Source: Chryseobacterium sp. MEBOG06 (lineage in GTDB: Bacteria; Bacteroidota; Bacteroidia; Flavobacteriales; Weeksellaceae). From it: a stretch of DNA of 64,000 bases. The stretch covers positions 3,348,001-3,412,000 of the forward strand of contig NZ_CP084580.1 of the NCBI RefSeq assembly GCF_021869765.1, read 5' to 3'. The translations under genes and the position numbers were made by a program. The notes under the pieces are model-generated. The model had not been told where the DNA came from, did not search any database, and saw only the letters and a program-made list of their open reading frames with translations. This document shows, in pieces, positions 54,338-62,755 of this stretch (positions within the stretch are counted from its first letter, which is position 1; every line of letters begins with the position of its first letter).

Positions 54338-55240
54338 GAAGTTGTTTAAACTTTTAATTTTTTGATTAGTCTTAAGGAAAACGCCAAAAAGTGCAGATTC
54401 TTCCAAGTAATATCCAGCGTTTCAAATCTTATCAACAAAGACTTGAAGCCATCTAACCAGGCATTTGCCTGCTCTATTTTAAATCTGCTTTTGTACAATT
54501 TTTCATCAAAATAGTAATCATTATTTCCTGTTTTTCCATTTCGGGGATTAGTTTTGATGTTACCCATTATTTCCTCCATTTCTAATTTCTGTCTTAAATT
54601 TTCACTGTCAAATCCCGAATCTGCATTCAAAAAAAGACCCTTATGAGAAATTTCCGCTTCGGATAAAATTTCAATAATCTCGCCCATAACATCTTCTATT
54701 TCATATAAATCATGATGATTTCCGCTTCTGGGATTTCCCATCGAAATCATTTGACCACGATTGTCGCAAAGGAAAATTATATTGCTGGTTTTCGCCGATT
54801 TTCTGCTTTGATATCCTGTTGATTCTCCGCCCATTCTACATCGGGTTTGGCTTCCGTCAAGCTGAGTACACGACATATCCAACATCCTCTTGTTACGATT
54901 CAAAAGATGAATCCAAATATTCCTGAAGCTGCCATCCTTGCTCCATTTATTAAAAAAATAATACACATTTTGCCAGCTTATTTTTTCTTCCCCGAAATAG
55001 TCCTTTAACGAAATTTCCCGCCATTGGCAACCAGTTTTCAGCCGTTTTATAATGGTCTGAATTATTTTTACCAAGTCAAACTTCGTAGAAAATCCTCTTT
55101 TCCCTTTGCTTAAATGGGGTAAAATCCATTTCTCTATTTTATCTTTGCTAATGAGTTCCAGATTATTAGTCTTTTAAATTGCAATCCAAAATTGCTAATT
55201 TTCTCGGAACTTTTTTTCCAAAATAAGTTTAAACAACTTC
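54338..55240 (-). mobile_element. IS5-family insertion sequence
   Basis: The element is 903 bp, bounded by perfect 16-bp inverted repeats GAAGTTGTTTAAACTT (54338-54353) and its complement (55225-55240). It carries one transposase gene on the minus strand. The right end abuts the 5'-truncated effector fragment (from 55241), so insertion or a linked deletion removed the front of that gene. I cannot see a clear target duplication. Confidence 0.85.
54346..55173 (-). CDS. IS5-family DDE transposase
   Basis: The frame is open for about 275 codons. Residues from NLELISKDKIEKWILPHLSKGKRG onward look like the usual family N-terminus, but no ATG stands there; a TTG lies at 55072-55074 further in. Catalytic residues: D in CTQLDGSQT, D in FLNADSGFDS, E in FKIEQANAW. 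The C-terminus ends inside the left inverted repeat. The length is near the family norm, but the missing ATG suggests the copy may be weakly expressed or dead. Confidence 0.85.
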   Translation of the reverse strand, partial: KTNNLELISKDKIEKWILPHLSKGKRGFSTKFDLVKIIQTIIKRLKTGCQWREISLKDYFGEEKISWQNVYYFFNKWSKDGSFRNIWIHLLNRNKRMLDMSCTQLDGSQTRCRMGGESTGYQSRKSAKTSNIIFLCDNRGQMISMGNPRSGNHHDLYEIEDVMGEIIEILSEAEISHKGLFLNADSGFDSENLRQKLEMEEIMGNIKTNPRNGKTGNNDYYFDEKLYKSRFKIEQANAWLDGFKSLLIRFETLDITWKNLHFLAFSLRLIKKLKV

Positions 55241-56590
55241 TTTGATAAAAAAGCCTTTGCTAAAATTACTAATACAAAAGATTTAAAAGTATTTCTGCAT
55301 AATTATATTATTTCACAAACCCAAAGTGTGGATAATGTTATTAATAATCTACAAGAAAAAACAGAAAGTATTTATGAACTGGACAAACTATATAGGTTAT
55401 CTTATGCAAGACAAAAAATTAAAGAGGGTAGCATTTATAACAGCATTATCCAAACAAAACGTGATCAATTAAGTGGGAAAAAGGCATTATTAGCTATTGC
55501 TAAAGGTATTTTTGCTGCCGCTCTTATAGCAGCTACTTGGGGAGCAGCTACTCCGGTGGTAATTGCAGGAGGTGCTTTGTCTTTAGCTATGAGTATAGAT
55601 ATCGCCTATGAAACTATAAACGAATATAAAAATAATAAAGAGTTTCACGACTTAGGTTTACTCTCTGATGATCCAAGTTTGGCTTGGGTAGTAATAGCTA
55701 TTGCAGGTGTTGCATTAGATTCTGGAGCATTAATCTCTGTACTAAAAGCGGCTAAACCTATTGCTAAAGCGGCTACAGCTTTTAATAAAGCTAAAAATAC
55801 TACAAAAGCATTAGACACCTTAGAAAATGATTTATTTAAAATTAAGGGGCTTAAAAGAAAAGTACAACAAAATATTTTAAAACAAGCAGAGATAGAAGCT
55901 AAATTAAAATTGGCTTTACACACTACTCGTATTGAGATCGCTACTGCCAATATGGGTGTGAATTTCAATGCACTTCCACAATTAACCAAAGTTGCTTACT
56001 ATGCAATAAAAAAAGGAGCTATAAATTTTGAAAATTTTGTATTGCAACTCAAAGCAATGAAAATTATTGATAACTTTGATCATTTATCAGCTGAGGAAAA
56101 GCTAATCCTAAAACAAGCGTTTGAAGATGGAAATAAACTAAAAGTTACAGAAGAATTAGGAAAGTTAAATAAATACCTTCCTAAAGATTGTGAGATTACT
56201 TTAGATAAAACGACATATATATTTAATGATTTATCTACTAAAGAACAAATAGGTTTTGTAATTATAAAAGATAGATATTTAGAGTTTGCAATATATAGAA
56301 AGGGATTGGCTACTAAAATAAGAGGAAAAGATGTATTTAATTCTTTAATAGAGCATTTAAAATTAAATAAAATAGACTTTGATGGAATCAAAGGGCTTTG
56401 GGTTGCAAATAGTGATAACTTAATAGATTTTAATAAAGTCGTAAAAAATGGTTTATTTTTGAGAGAAGCAGCCTTTGAAACTTGGACAGGAAAAAGAGCA
56501 TTAGAGCATGGATTCACAAAAGCCCTTGTTACTGAAATAAAACCAAGTAATCCTCCATATACAGCAATAACAGTGAAATTTTTTAAATAA
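55241..56590 (+). pseudogene. 5'-truncated second effector with a different tip
   Basis: The frame is open from the IS5 edge (DKKAFAKITNTKDLKVFLHNYI) and closely follows residues about 505-800 of the 976-residue effector, including GIFAAALIAATWGAATPVVIAGG. It then changes to an unrelated tip: EITLDKTTYIFNDLSTKEQIGFVII, RKGLATKIRGKDVFNSLIEHL, KGLWVANSDNLIDFNKVV, ETWTGKRALEHGF. The delivery half is missing, so it cannot act as a particle cargo but can donate its tip by recombination. The tip family is unknown to me. An internal ATG at 55328 could give a 420-residue product. Confidence 0.75.
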
Positions 56591-56596
56591 ATATTT

Positions 56597-56869
56597 ATGA
56601 TAGATATAAAAATAGAAAACGGAATAAAAAAGATTAATAATAAAAGACTTGAAGATGTATTAGAGGGCTTAAATCCTATTCACACTAACATTAATTTAAT
56701 TGAAAGGATATTTAATGAAATAACTTCGGAAGATGATTTAGTAAAAGAACTTAATATATTAAAAGAAAAAGAGACCCCAACAGCCCTTCTTTTATACATA
56801 ATGCGCATAGGAAGCTTTGAATCTTTGTATGAAGCAAATATTATTTTCGCAAAGGTATTGGAAAAATAA
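56597..56869 (+). CDS. Putative immunity protein for the truncated effector
   Basis: This 90-residue helical, acidic protein (EDVLEGLNPIHTNINLIERIFNEITSEDDLVKEL) starts 6 nt behind the truncated effector's stop. Small all-helical inhibitors of this size are common immunity proteins. The family is not recognised. From 56870 to the IS3 element I see no gene. Confidence 0.55.
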   Translation: MIDIKIENGIKKINNKRLEDVLEGLNPIHTNINLIERIFNEITSEDDLVKELNILKEKETPTALLLYIMRIGSFESLYEANIIFAKVLEK

Positions 56870-57156
56870 TTTGACTAGTCCTGAAATAGGGATACAAATT
56901 ACAAATTAAAGGCTAAAAATAAATAATTAAACAAGAGCAAATTTATTTCTGCTCTGGTTTTTATTTTCCATTACTTTTTCAAAAAAATCATCTTTATAAG
57001 TACTTTTGAGCAAGAAATTTTAAAAAAGCTTAATAAAAATTCTGCGAACATATATTGATCACTTAAAAACAAAAAAATAGCAATAATAGATGTGCTATTG
57101 TAATCTTCCCTAAAAACTATAGCACTTAAAAATATAGTTTTTAAATTTGGAATACT

Positions 57157-57423
57157 ATGAAAAACAGTAAATTTTCAGAAGTTCAGATCATCAAGATTTT
57201 ATCTGAACAAAATCAGGGTAAAACAGTCAATGAGATTTGCAGGGATTACGGTATCAGCCAACCGACCTTTTACAACTGGAAGAGTAAATATGGTGGATTG
57301 GATGTGCAGCAACTCTCTAAAATGAAGGAACTTGAAAAGGAACTTTCGCAGTACAAAAAAATCGTAGCTGAACTTACGTTGGAAAATGTTGTGATGAAAG
57401 ATGTGATTGCAAAAAAGTTTTAA
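57157..57423 (+). CDS. IS3-family OrfA
   Basis: This 88-residue HTH protein (KIL..QNQGKTVNEICRDYGISQPTFYNWKSKYGG) has a leucine-zipper-like C-terminus (LEKELSQYKKIVAELTLENVVMKDV). The slippery run A-AAA-AAG at 57411-57417 near its stop would let ribosomes move by -1 into orfB, as is usual for IS3 elements. Confidence 0.92.
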   Translation: MKNSKFSEVQIIKILSEQNQGKTVNEICRDYGISQPTFYNWKSKYGGLDVQQLSKMKELEKELSQYKKIVAELTLENVVMKDVIAKKF

Positions 57424-58343
57424 CACCTTCCGAGAAACGGGAACTGGTTGTTTATTCCGGATCAGAACACGGAATAAGCACTCGGAATGCGTGTAGACTT
57501 TTCATTATAGGCAGTTCGGTATTTTACTATAAAAAGAAGCAGAACAATGAAGACGACAAGATTCGGGATGAGCTGTTTTTCCTTGCTGAGCAACACCAAA
57601 CATGGGGGTTTTGGACGATGTACCACCGTTTAAGAAACTTGGGATTTTGGTGGAATCATAAACGGGTTTACAGGATTTATAAATCGATGAAACTGAATTT
57701 AAGAAGCAAGCGAAAAAAACGTCTTCCGGCACGGGTAAAAGAACCTTTGCTTCGACCGATTTATCCGAATGTAACGTGGAGTATGGACTTTATGCATGAC
57801 ACTTTAGAGAATGGTAAAAGCGTCAGAAGCTTGAATATCATTGATGATTTTAACAGAGAAATTTTGAATATTACGATTGACACCAGTTTACCTTCTGCGC
57901 GGGTAGTTTCTCAACTAGAACAACTGATCGACTGGCGCGGAAAACCGGAAAAAATAAGAGTTGATAATGGTCCGGAGTTTATTGCAGAAAAATTAAAAGA
58001 TTGGTGCGGTAAAAATGAAATTACCCTTCATTATATTCAACCTGGAAAACCGACACAAAACTCTTTGGTAGAAAGATTCAACAGAACTTTCCGTACAGAA
58101 TTCTTAGATGTCTATCTCTTTGAGAACATAAAACAGATGAGAAATTATGCACAAATCTGGATGTGGATGTATAATAATGAGCGCCCACACAAGGCTCTCC
58201 AATATCTTACACCAAGGGATTTTTTATTGAAATATGGAAAACTCACCCAAGCTCAGGCTATGGAGTTTCCCACATTCCAACAAAATTATTACAACGACAA
58301 CAATAAATTATTAACCAAAAACTCTACTTTTGAATGTGCATAG
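57417..58343 (+). CDS. IS3-family OrfB transposase (by -1 frameshift)
   Basis: The -1 frame continues from the slippery site as VLTPSEKRELVVYSG and runs unbroken to 58343. The rve/DDE core is intact: D in TWSMDFMHD, D in IRVDNGPEF, E in NSLVERFNR, with the following IWMWMYNNERPHKAL. An internal ATG at 57618 could start a shorter product. All catalytic residues are present, so the element may be active. Confidence 0.9.
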   Translation, partial: VLTPSEKRELVVYSGSEHGISTRNACRLFIIGSSVFYYKKKQNNEDDKIRDELFFLAEQHQTWGFWTMYHRLRNLGFWWNHKRVYRIYKSMKLNLRSKRKKRLPARVKEPLLRPIYPNVTWSMDFMHDTLENGKSVRSLNIIDDFNREILNITIDTSLPSARVVSQLEQLIDWRGKPEKIRVDNGPEFIAEKLKDWCGKNEITLHYIQPGKPTQNSLVERFNRTFRTEFLDVYLFENIKQMRNYAQIWMWMYNNERPHKALQYLTPRDFLLKYGKLTQAQAMEFPTFQQNYYNDNNKLLTKNSTFECA

Positions 58344-58422
58344 ACATGGTGAGATTACAACAACAATAAATTATTAACCAAAAACTCTACTTTTGAATGT
58401 GCATAGACATGGTGAGATTACA
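58297..58422. repeat. 63-bp perfect tandem duplication
   Basis: Bases 58297-58359 are repeated exactly at 58360-58422. The unit covers the end of orfB, its stop and the IS3 right end. It probably arose by slippage or a failed transposition event. Confidence 0.92.
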
Positions 58423-58443
58423 ATTACACTAAACAATAATGCT

Positions 58444-58887
58444 ATGAATAAAGTATATATAAACAATAATGAAATAAGTATAAAAAGAATTAACTATTTA
58501 CAAATAGATTTTGGCAGACTGAATCCGCATGTAGACTATAATGAATATAGAATATTAATCAGTATAAATGATTTTATAAGTAAGATAAAACCAAAATATG
58601 ATTCTTTTCTAGAAGAATATATCAAAGATGATGAAATAGATAATGATTTTACACCTATGTATGACGGAGCAGAAAATTATCCTGATTTTAATATGTTTAT
58701 GAATCTGAAAAGTGATCAAAAGATACAGATTATTAGTGGCTATTTTATATTTATAATATTAGATGAATTTATAGATGATTATAGTGTAAATAATAAAGAA
58801 ATATATTTACTTAAAAATTTAGAAAAGATCACCATTAATAGTGATCACATTATATTTGAAGGTAAATCTTTATATATTGTAGATTAG
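58444..58887 (+). CDS. Putative immunity protein, unknown family
   Basis: This protein has 147 residues from ATG 58444 (MNKVYINNNEISIKRINYLQIDFGRLNP). A start at 58393 would read through the IS3 end and is less likely. It is acidic with strong strand and helix alternation (DEYRIL-type YNEYRILISINDFISKI; YFIFIILDEFIDDYSVNNKEIYLL). It looks like a member of the immunity array cut off from its toxin by the IS3 insertion. Confidence 0.5.
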   Translation: MNKVYINNNEISIKRINYLQIDFGRLNPHVDYNEYRILISINDFISKIKPKYDSFLEEYIKDDEIDNDFTPMYDGAENYPDFNMFMNLKSDQKIQIISGYFIFIILDEFIDDYSVNNKEIYLLKNLEKITINSDHIIFEGKSLYIVD

Positions 58888-58933
58888 TAATTTACTGAAC
58901 TAGTCAACACTTAACCTGGTAGTTATAAATTTC

Positions 58934-58968
58934 TCTCCGAAGCTTCTTGACTTCGGAGATTTTTTTTT
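58934..58968 (+). terminator. Rho-independent terminator
   Basis: TCTCCGAAG (58934-58942) / CTTCGGAGA (58951-58959) followed by nine T residues, 47 nt behind the 147-residue gene. Confidence 0.85.
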
Positions 58969-58994
58969 AAGCAGAAGCAATAAATAAAATTACA

Positions 58995-59571
58995 ATGAAA
59001 AACTTTGAAGAATTAAATAAAAAAGAAGTATTTAATAGAATGTTGAGTAGCGAATTTGGCACATTATATTCTCATCTTGATACACAAGGCAATATTGATA
59101 AAGTAATAAGATTCCTAGATGGCGCACTTACCCCTGAACTCCTCCGAGTACATTCAATTATATGAGGCTGTATTAAAGTATATTGATGAACATCATAAAA
59201 TAAAAGACCATGTCTTCATGCCTCAATTATTAGAAGTAGGAGAAGATTATATTATTCGCTCTTTTTATGTTTATCTTGTACCTACTCGTAGATATTTTGA
59301 CCCTGATGAGCCATTAGAACCATTAAAAGAATACTATGAAATGATCAGGGCTTTCTCAGAAGAAATGATCAATGAGTTTTCGGAAGAGGATATTACGGAT
59401 CCTGACAAACAAAGTATTATAAAAGGAATTCTAAGAAAAAGTCTGATAGAACCAAGAGGCAAAACCTTTTTTGAGGGACGCTATCTAAAAAAACATATTA
59501 TTGTAGAGCCTGCTATATCCTTAGAAGATATAGAAAAATGGAAAATTAGAGATGAAGAATATTTTTCTTAA
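58995..59571 (+). pseudogene. Immunity-type gene with internal +1 frameshift (copy 2)
   Basis: It has the same architecture and exact length (577 nt) as 50393-50969. The first frame MKNFEELNKKEVFNRMLSSEFG... runs to IRFLDGALTPEL and stops at TGA 59163-59165. The +1 frame continues SSEYIQLYEAVLKYIDEH... to 59571, with an internal ATG at 59119. The 5' parts of the two copies are clearly diverged, while the parts after the shift are nearly identical. The function is unknown; an immunity role is inferred from context. Confidence 0.65.
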
Positions 59572-59607
59572 CAATTACACAACGAGAAAATATTTAAGAT
59601 AAAACCA

Positions 59608-59640
59608 AATCTCCGAAGTTTCCGACTTCGGAGATTTTAT
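59608..59640 (+). terminator. Rho-independent terminator
   Basis: AATCTCCGAAGT (59608-59619) / ACTTCGGAGATT (59625-59636) is a 12-bp perfect stem ending in TTTT. It closes the right-hand toxin-immunity array. Confidence 0.8.
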
Positions 59641-59701
59641 TTCAAACAGCTAATGTCTACAAACCACAAGAAAGGATTCAGTCTTATTTTAAAAATCAAA
59701 A

Positions 59702-59725
59702 AACCTTTCACAAAAGTGAAAGGTT
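59702..59725 (-). terminator. Rho-independent terminator
   Basis: AACCTTTCAC (59702-59711) / GTGAAAGGTT (59716-59725) with an AAAA loop is followed on the minus strand by TTTTTTGATTTTT. It lies behind the cold-shock genes, with no gene in between. Confidence 0.75.
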
Positions 59726-59885
59726 AATGAACATAATAGAAAATAATGTTACTTACATCAATTTTCTTTCAAACAATATACCCAAATACTAAAAAAGTGT
59801 ATGGATTTTGATTTTTATGAATATCATTGATGTGATTTGGATTGCAGACAGGATTTTGTGATCATATCTGCAAGAAAGATCTGGA

Positions 59886-60080
59886 TTATGCTAACTTTAC
59901 GTTAACAGCGTTTAAACCTTTATCACTTTTTTGTACATCAAAAACTACTTTATCGTTTTCACGGATTCCTCTTGAAACTAATCCTGAAGAATGTACAAAA
60001 ATGTCTTTGCTTCCATCTGATGGAGAAATAAATCCGAAGCCTTTTGCTTCATTGAAAAATTTTACGGTGCCTTCTTGCAT
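59886..60080 (-). CDS. Cold-shock protein, CspA family
   Basis: This 64-residue cold-shock domain has both RNA-binding motifs (KGFGFI as RNP1 and DIFVHSS as RNP2) and the usual MQEGTVKFFNEAKGFGFI start. It is a single-stranded RNA/DNA chaperone. It lies 27 nt behind a longer cold-shock-domain gene and a DEAD-box gene, a common RNA-remodelling cluster in Bacteroidetes. Confidence 0.97.
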   Translation of the reverse strand: MQEGTVKFFNEAKGFGFISPSDGSKDIFVHSSGLVSRGIRENDKVVFDVQKSDKGLNAVNVKLA

Positions 60081-60107
60081 TGTAATTATTATTAAAAATT
60101 GTTGTTA

Positions 60108-60539
60108 TTATCTTATTAATTTGATCTTGACTGCAGAAAAACCTTTTGGAGATCTTTCTTTTTCAAAAGAGACTTTATTCCCTTTCTTTATGATCTCAGT
60201 ACAATCATTATTGTGGAAAAACACATTTTCTTTTGTACTGTCTTCGGTAATAAAACCGTATCCTTTTTCACTGAAAAATGTAACGATACCTGATTTTACA
60301 GTCTCTTCTTCAGGAATTGGAGCCGCTCCAAGCTGAATTTTGCTGATATCTACTTGTTCTAGAAGCTGCTCTGGAGGAGTTGAAGTCAACCTTCCATAGG
60401 CATCTACATAGACAAACATATCGCTAAGATCCTTACCTTTATTATTATTGGTTTTACGGTCTTCCCGTCTTAGCGTTTTTTCTTTGCGTTTTTGAACTTT
60501 TTTCTTAAAATTTTCTTTTTTAGAGAAAGAGTCTCCCAT
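60108..60539 (-). CDS. Cold-shock-domain protein with basic N-terminus
   Basis: This 143-residue protein has a Lys/Arg-rich N-terminal region (residues 6-40, KKENFKKKVQKRKEKTLRREDRK), a short linker with TSTPPEQLLEQVDISKIQLG, and a C-terminal cold-shock domain from about residue 82 (KSGIVTFFSEKGYGFITED, NVFFHNND). It is probably an RNA-binding partner of the neighbouring helicase-like protein. Confidence 0.9.
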   Translation of the reverse strand: MGDSFSKKENFKKKVQKRKEKTLRREDRKTNNNKGKDLSDMFVYVDAYGRLTSTPPEQLLEQVDISKIQLGAAPIPEEETVKSGIVTFFSEKGYGFITEDSTKENVFFHNNDCTEIIKKGNKVSFEKERSPKGFSAVKIKLIR

Positions 60540-60557
60540 GTATTATTTTGATTTTAA

Positions 60558-61349
60558 TTACTTTGTTGGTCTATATTCTTTTACTTCAGGCATTGCAAAT
60601 CCTATCAGATTTTGGATATTCTTTACAGCCGGGTGTACCTCATCATCACAAACTGAAACAGCAATCCCCTTGACGATTACTCTTTCTGTTCTTCCAATTC
60701 TGTGAACGTAAGCCTGGGGAACCGGAGTTTCAGTAACATCTACGGGCTTGTTCAGCAGGCTGTCTGCAAACTTCCGAAGGGCTACCGATATTGTTGCAGA
60801 AAAGAATAAGGTCTGTCTTTTTACAGGTACCAGTTTCAAAATCTTTTTTACATCATTTACCAATCCCAGATCAAACATTCTGTCTGCGTCATCCACTACC
60901 AGTATTTCGATTTTAGAAAGGTCAATATGTCTCTGATTCACCAAATCTAAAAGTCTTCCCGGAGTTGCCACAAGAATGTCTACTCTTTTTCTCAGCGCAG
61001 CAAGCTGGCTTCCAGCTGAAACTCCTCCGAAAACAGATAGTTGTGATAATGGCAGATACTTGCTGTACAGCCTAAAGTTATCTTCTATTTTTATAGTCAG
61101 TTCTCTTGTTGGAGTGAGTATTAAAGTTCGTATTTCTTTATGATCCGGAGTATGTCTTTTCAATAACTGCAGAATAGGCATTGCAAATGCGGCCGTCTTT
61201 CCAGTTCCTGTCTGTGCACATCCTATTATATCCTTCCCTTCCAAAATAGACGGAATTGCAGCGTACTGTATCTCCGTTGGTTTAGAATATCCGGCCTCTG
61301 TAGCAGCACGGATAATGGGATTGATTAAATTTAAATTTTTAAAACTCAT
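60558..61349 (-). CDS. Degenerate, shortened DEAD-box RNA helicase (RhlE-like)
   Basis: This protein has 263 residues from ATG 61347-61349 (MSFKNLNLINPIIRAATEAGY), the usual RhlE start; a start at 61391 is possible. The Q motif, Walker A (AQTGTGKTAAF), PTREL, TPGRL and SAT are present, but motif II reads DDAD instead of DEAD. After LLNKPVDVTETPVPQ the sequence jumps directly to YVHRIGRTER, so most of the second RecA domain, including motifs IV and V, is missing, and motif VI ends ER instead of GR. ATP-driven unwinding is unlikely. It may bind RNA or be decaying. Confidence 0.85.
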   Translation of the reverse strand: MSFKNLNLINPIIRAATEAGYSKPTEIQYAAIPSILEGKDIIGCAQTGTGKTAAFAMPILQLLKRHTPDHKEIRTLILTPTRELTIKIEDNFRLYSKYLPLSQLSVFGGVSAGSQLAALRKRVDILVATPGRLLDLVNQRHIDLSKIEILVVDDADRMFDLGLVNDVKKILKLVPVKRQTLFFSATISVALRKFADSLLNKPVDVTETPVPQAYVHRIGRTERVIVKGIAVSVCDDEVHPAVKNIQNLIGFAMPEVKEYRPTK

Positions 61350-61775
61350 TATAATATTTTCCGGATTTCCGGTATTTTGTAACAAACCCACTGCTGGTAG
61401 GTTTGAATTGGTGTATTATAAAGGATAAATAAAGAAAGTTATTTTCTATTCATCATTTTGCTCTTGCTTTACCTCCGCCAATGTCTATTATTTAAATAGT
61501 ATCGAGGGGTCAGTAATGACGTATCATTCCTATTTGTAAAGTAGGATTTTAGTAACCTGTATTTTCCACCTATGAAATCAAGGTTAAAAATTGGGCGGCT
61601 GAAAAAGCAAAACTGAAAGAAAAAATGGTGATTTTAAACTATTACAGAATAGCAAAGGCAGAAACCTATTTTATAAATGCAATGCAAATATACAATAAAA
61701 TAACCAAACAAAACCAGTTTTAATCAACTGATTATCAAAAAATTATTTGTAGCTTTCGCACGTCAATAAAATTGT
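61350..61775. other. Intergenic region, divergent genes
   Basis: No gene is visible between the helicase-like gene (minus) and the glycosyltransferase (plus). A CAAACC/GGTTTG inverted repeat lies near 61383-61405. Otherwise it is AT-rich with no feature that I can support. Confidence 0.4.
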
Positions 61776-62753
61776 TTGCACACAGCCGATGATTTAAAAT
61801 CCGGAATTATGCAGTCTTCTTCTCCCCAGACACAACCCCGTACGCAAGCTTTAAGGTCAGATTCTCCTCATGTAAAGATTGCTTACTTCATTATGATCCA
61901 TCATAAACCGGAAGCCTTTAAAGAAATGTTTCAGAAGATCTATACAAGAGATCAGTTCTACCTTATCCATATCGACCGGAAAGCAAAAGCAGCAACTACG
62001 GAAGAGATACAGCTCTTTCTGATACAGTTTCCCAATGTATATATTCTGGAAAGTATGAATATTATCCAGGGAGGCTTCAGCATGATCCAGGCAGAACTTA
62101 ATGCGATGGAATTTCTACTTAATGTAAGCCCTGAGTGGGATTATTTTATTAATTTAAGCGGTGAAGACGCTCCTCTTAAATCTCAAAACATCATCCGTAA
62201 ATTTCTTGGCGCCAATAAAGGCAGAAATTATCTTTTTTATTACGATCAGAAATTTTACAGACCGGATACCCTGAAGAGAATACAAAATCATTTCACAGAA
62301 TTATCTTACAAAATATCTTCCCTTATCTATAAAAGAGAATTTATGAGAGGGGTAACTCCTTATATTGGAGGCAAATGGTTCATCTTTACAAGAGAAACCT
62401 GTGTCTTCATAACCAACAACATAAGAGTGCTGGATTTTGAAAACTATTACCTTCATACGCTTTTACCCGCTGAATCCTTCTTTCAGACTGTCCTTATGAA
62501 TACTGATTTTAATGATGTCATTGTCAATGATGACAAAAGAGCAGTTATTGAAACCTTTTTTTTCAACAAGGCACAAAACATCAATCAATTTATTGATACT
62601 TTAAAATCCGGAAATTCTCTATTCATCAGAAAAATAAATAATAAAACTGATGAGAGCATCCTGAAATATATCAGTGAAAGCTATGATCTCGCTTTACCCA
62701 ATATTGATGAAGTTGAACGGGAACTCAAGATCAATAACCGCCAAAGTAATTGA
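61776..62753 (+). CDS. Core-2/I-branching-like glycosyltransferase (GT14-like)
   Basis: This protein has 325 residues (ATG 61776, or 61809 if the first 11 residues are not used). The GT14 pattern is clear: KIAYFIMIHHKPEAFKEMFQKIY, FYLIHIDRKA, VYILESMNIIQGGFSMIQAELNAMEFLL, WDYFINLSGEDAPLKS, GGKWFIFTRETC. Family members add beta-1,6-linked sugars to glycans; in bacteria they usually act on surface polysaccharides. The acceptor is unknown. It ends 2 nt before the convergent ketoacyl synthase gene's stop. Confidence 0.85.
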   Translation: MHTADDLKSGIMQSSSPQTQPRTQALRSDSPHVKIAYFIMIHHKPEAFKEMFQKIYTRDQFYLIHIDRKAKAATTEEIQLFLIQFPNVYILESMNIIQGGFSMIQAELNAMEFLLNVSPEWDYFINLSGEDAPLKSQNIIRKFLGANKGRNYLFYYDQKFYRPDTLKRIQNHFTELSYKISSLIYKREFMRGVTPYIGGKWFIFTRETCVFITNNIRVLDFENYYLHTLLPAESFFQTVLMNTDFNDVIVNDDKRAVIETFFFNKAQNINQFIDTLKSGNSLFIRKINNKTDESILKYISESYDLALPNIDEVERELKINNRQSN

Positions 62754-62755
62754 TC

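Larger units (their letters stand above)
57098..58360 (+). mobile_element. IS3-family insertion sequence
   Basis: Ends TTGTAATCTTCCC (57098-57110) and GGTGAGATTACAA (58348-58360) form imperfect inverted repeats around orfA and orfB. The right end is duplicated as part of a 63-bp tandem repeat, so a second copy of the end lies at 58411-58423. The element stands between two immunity-type genes. Confidence 0.8.
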
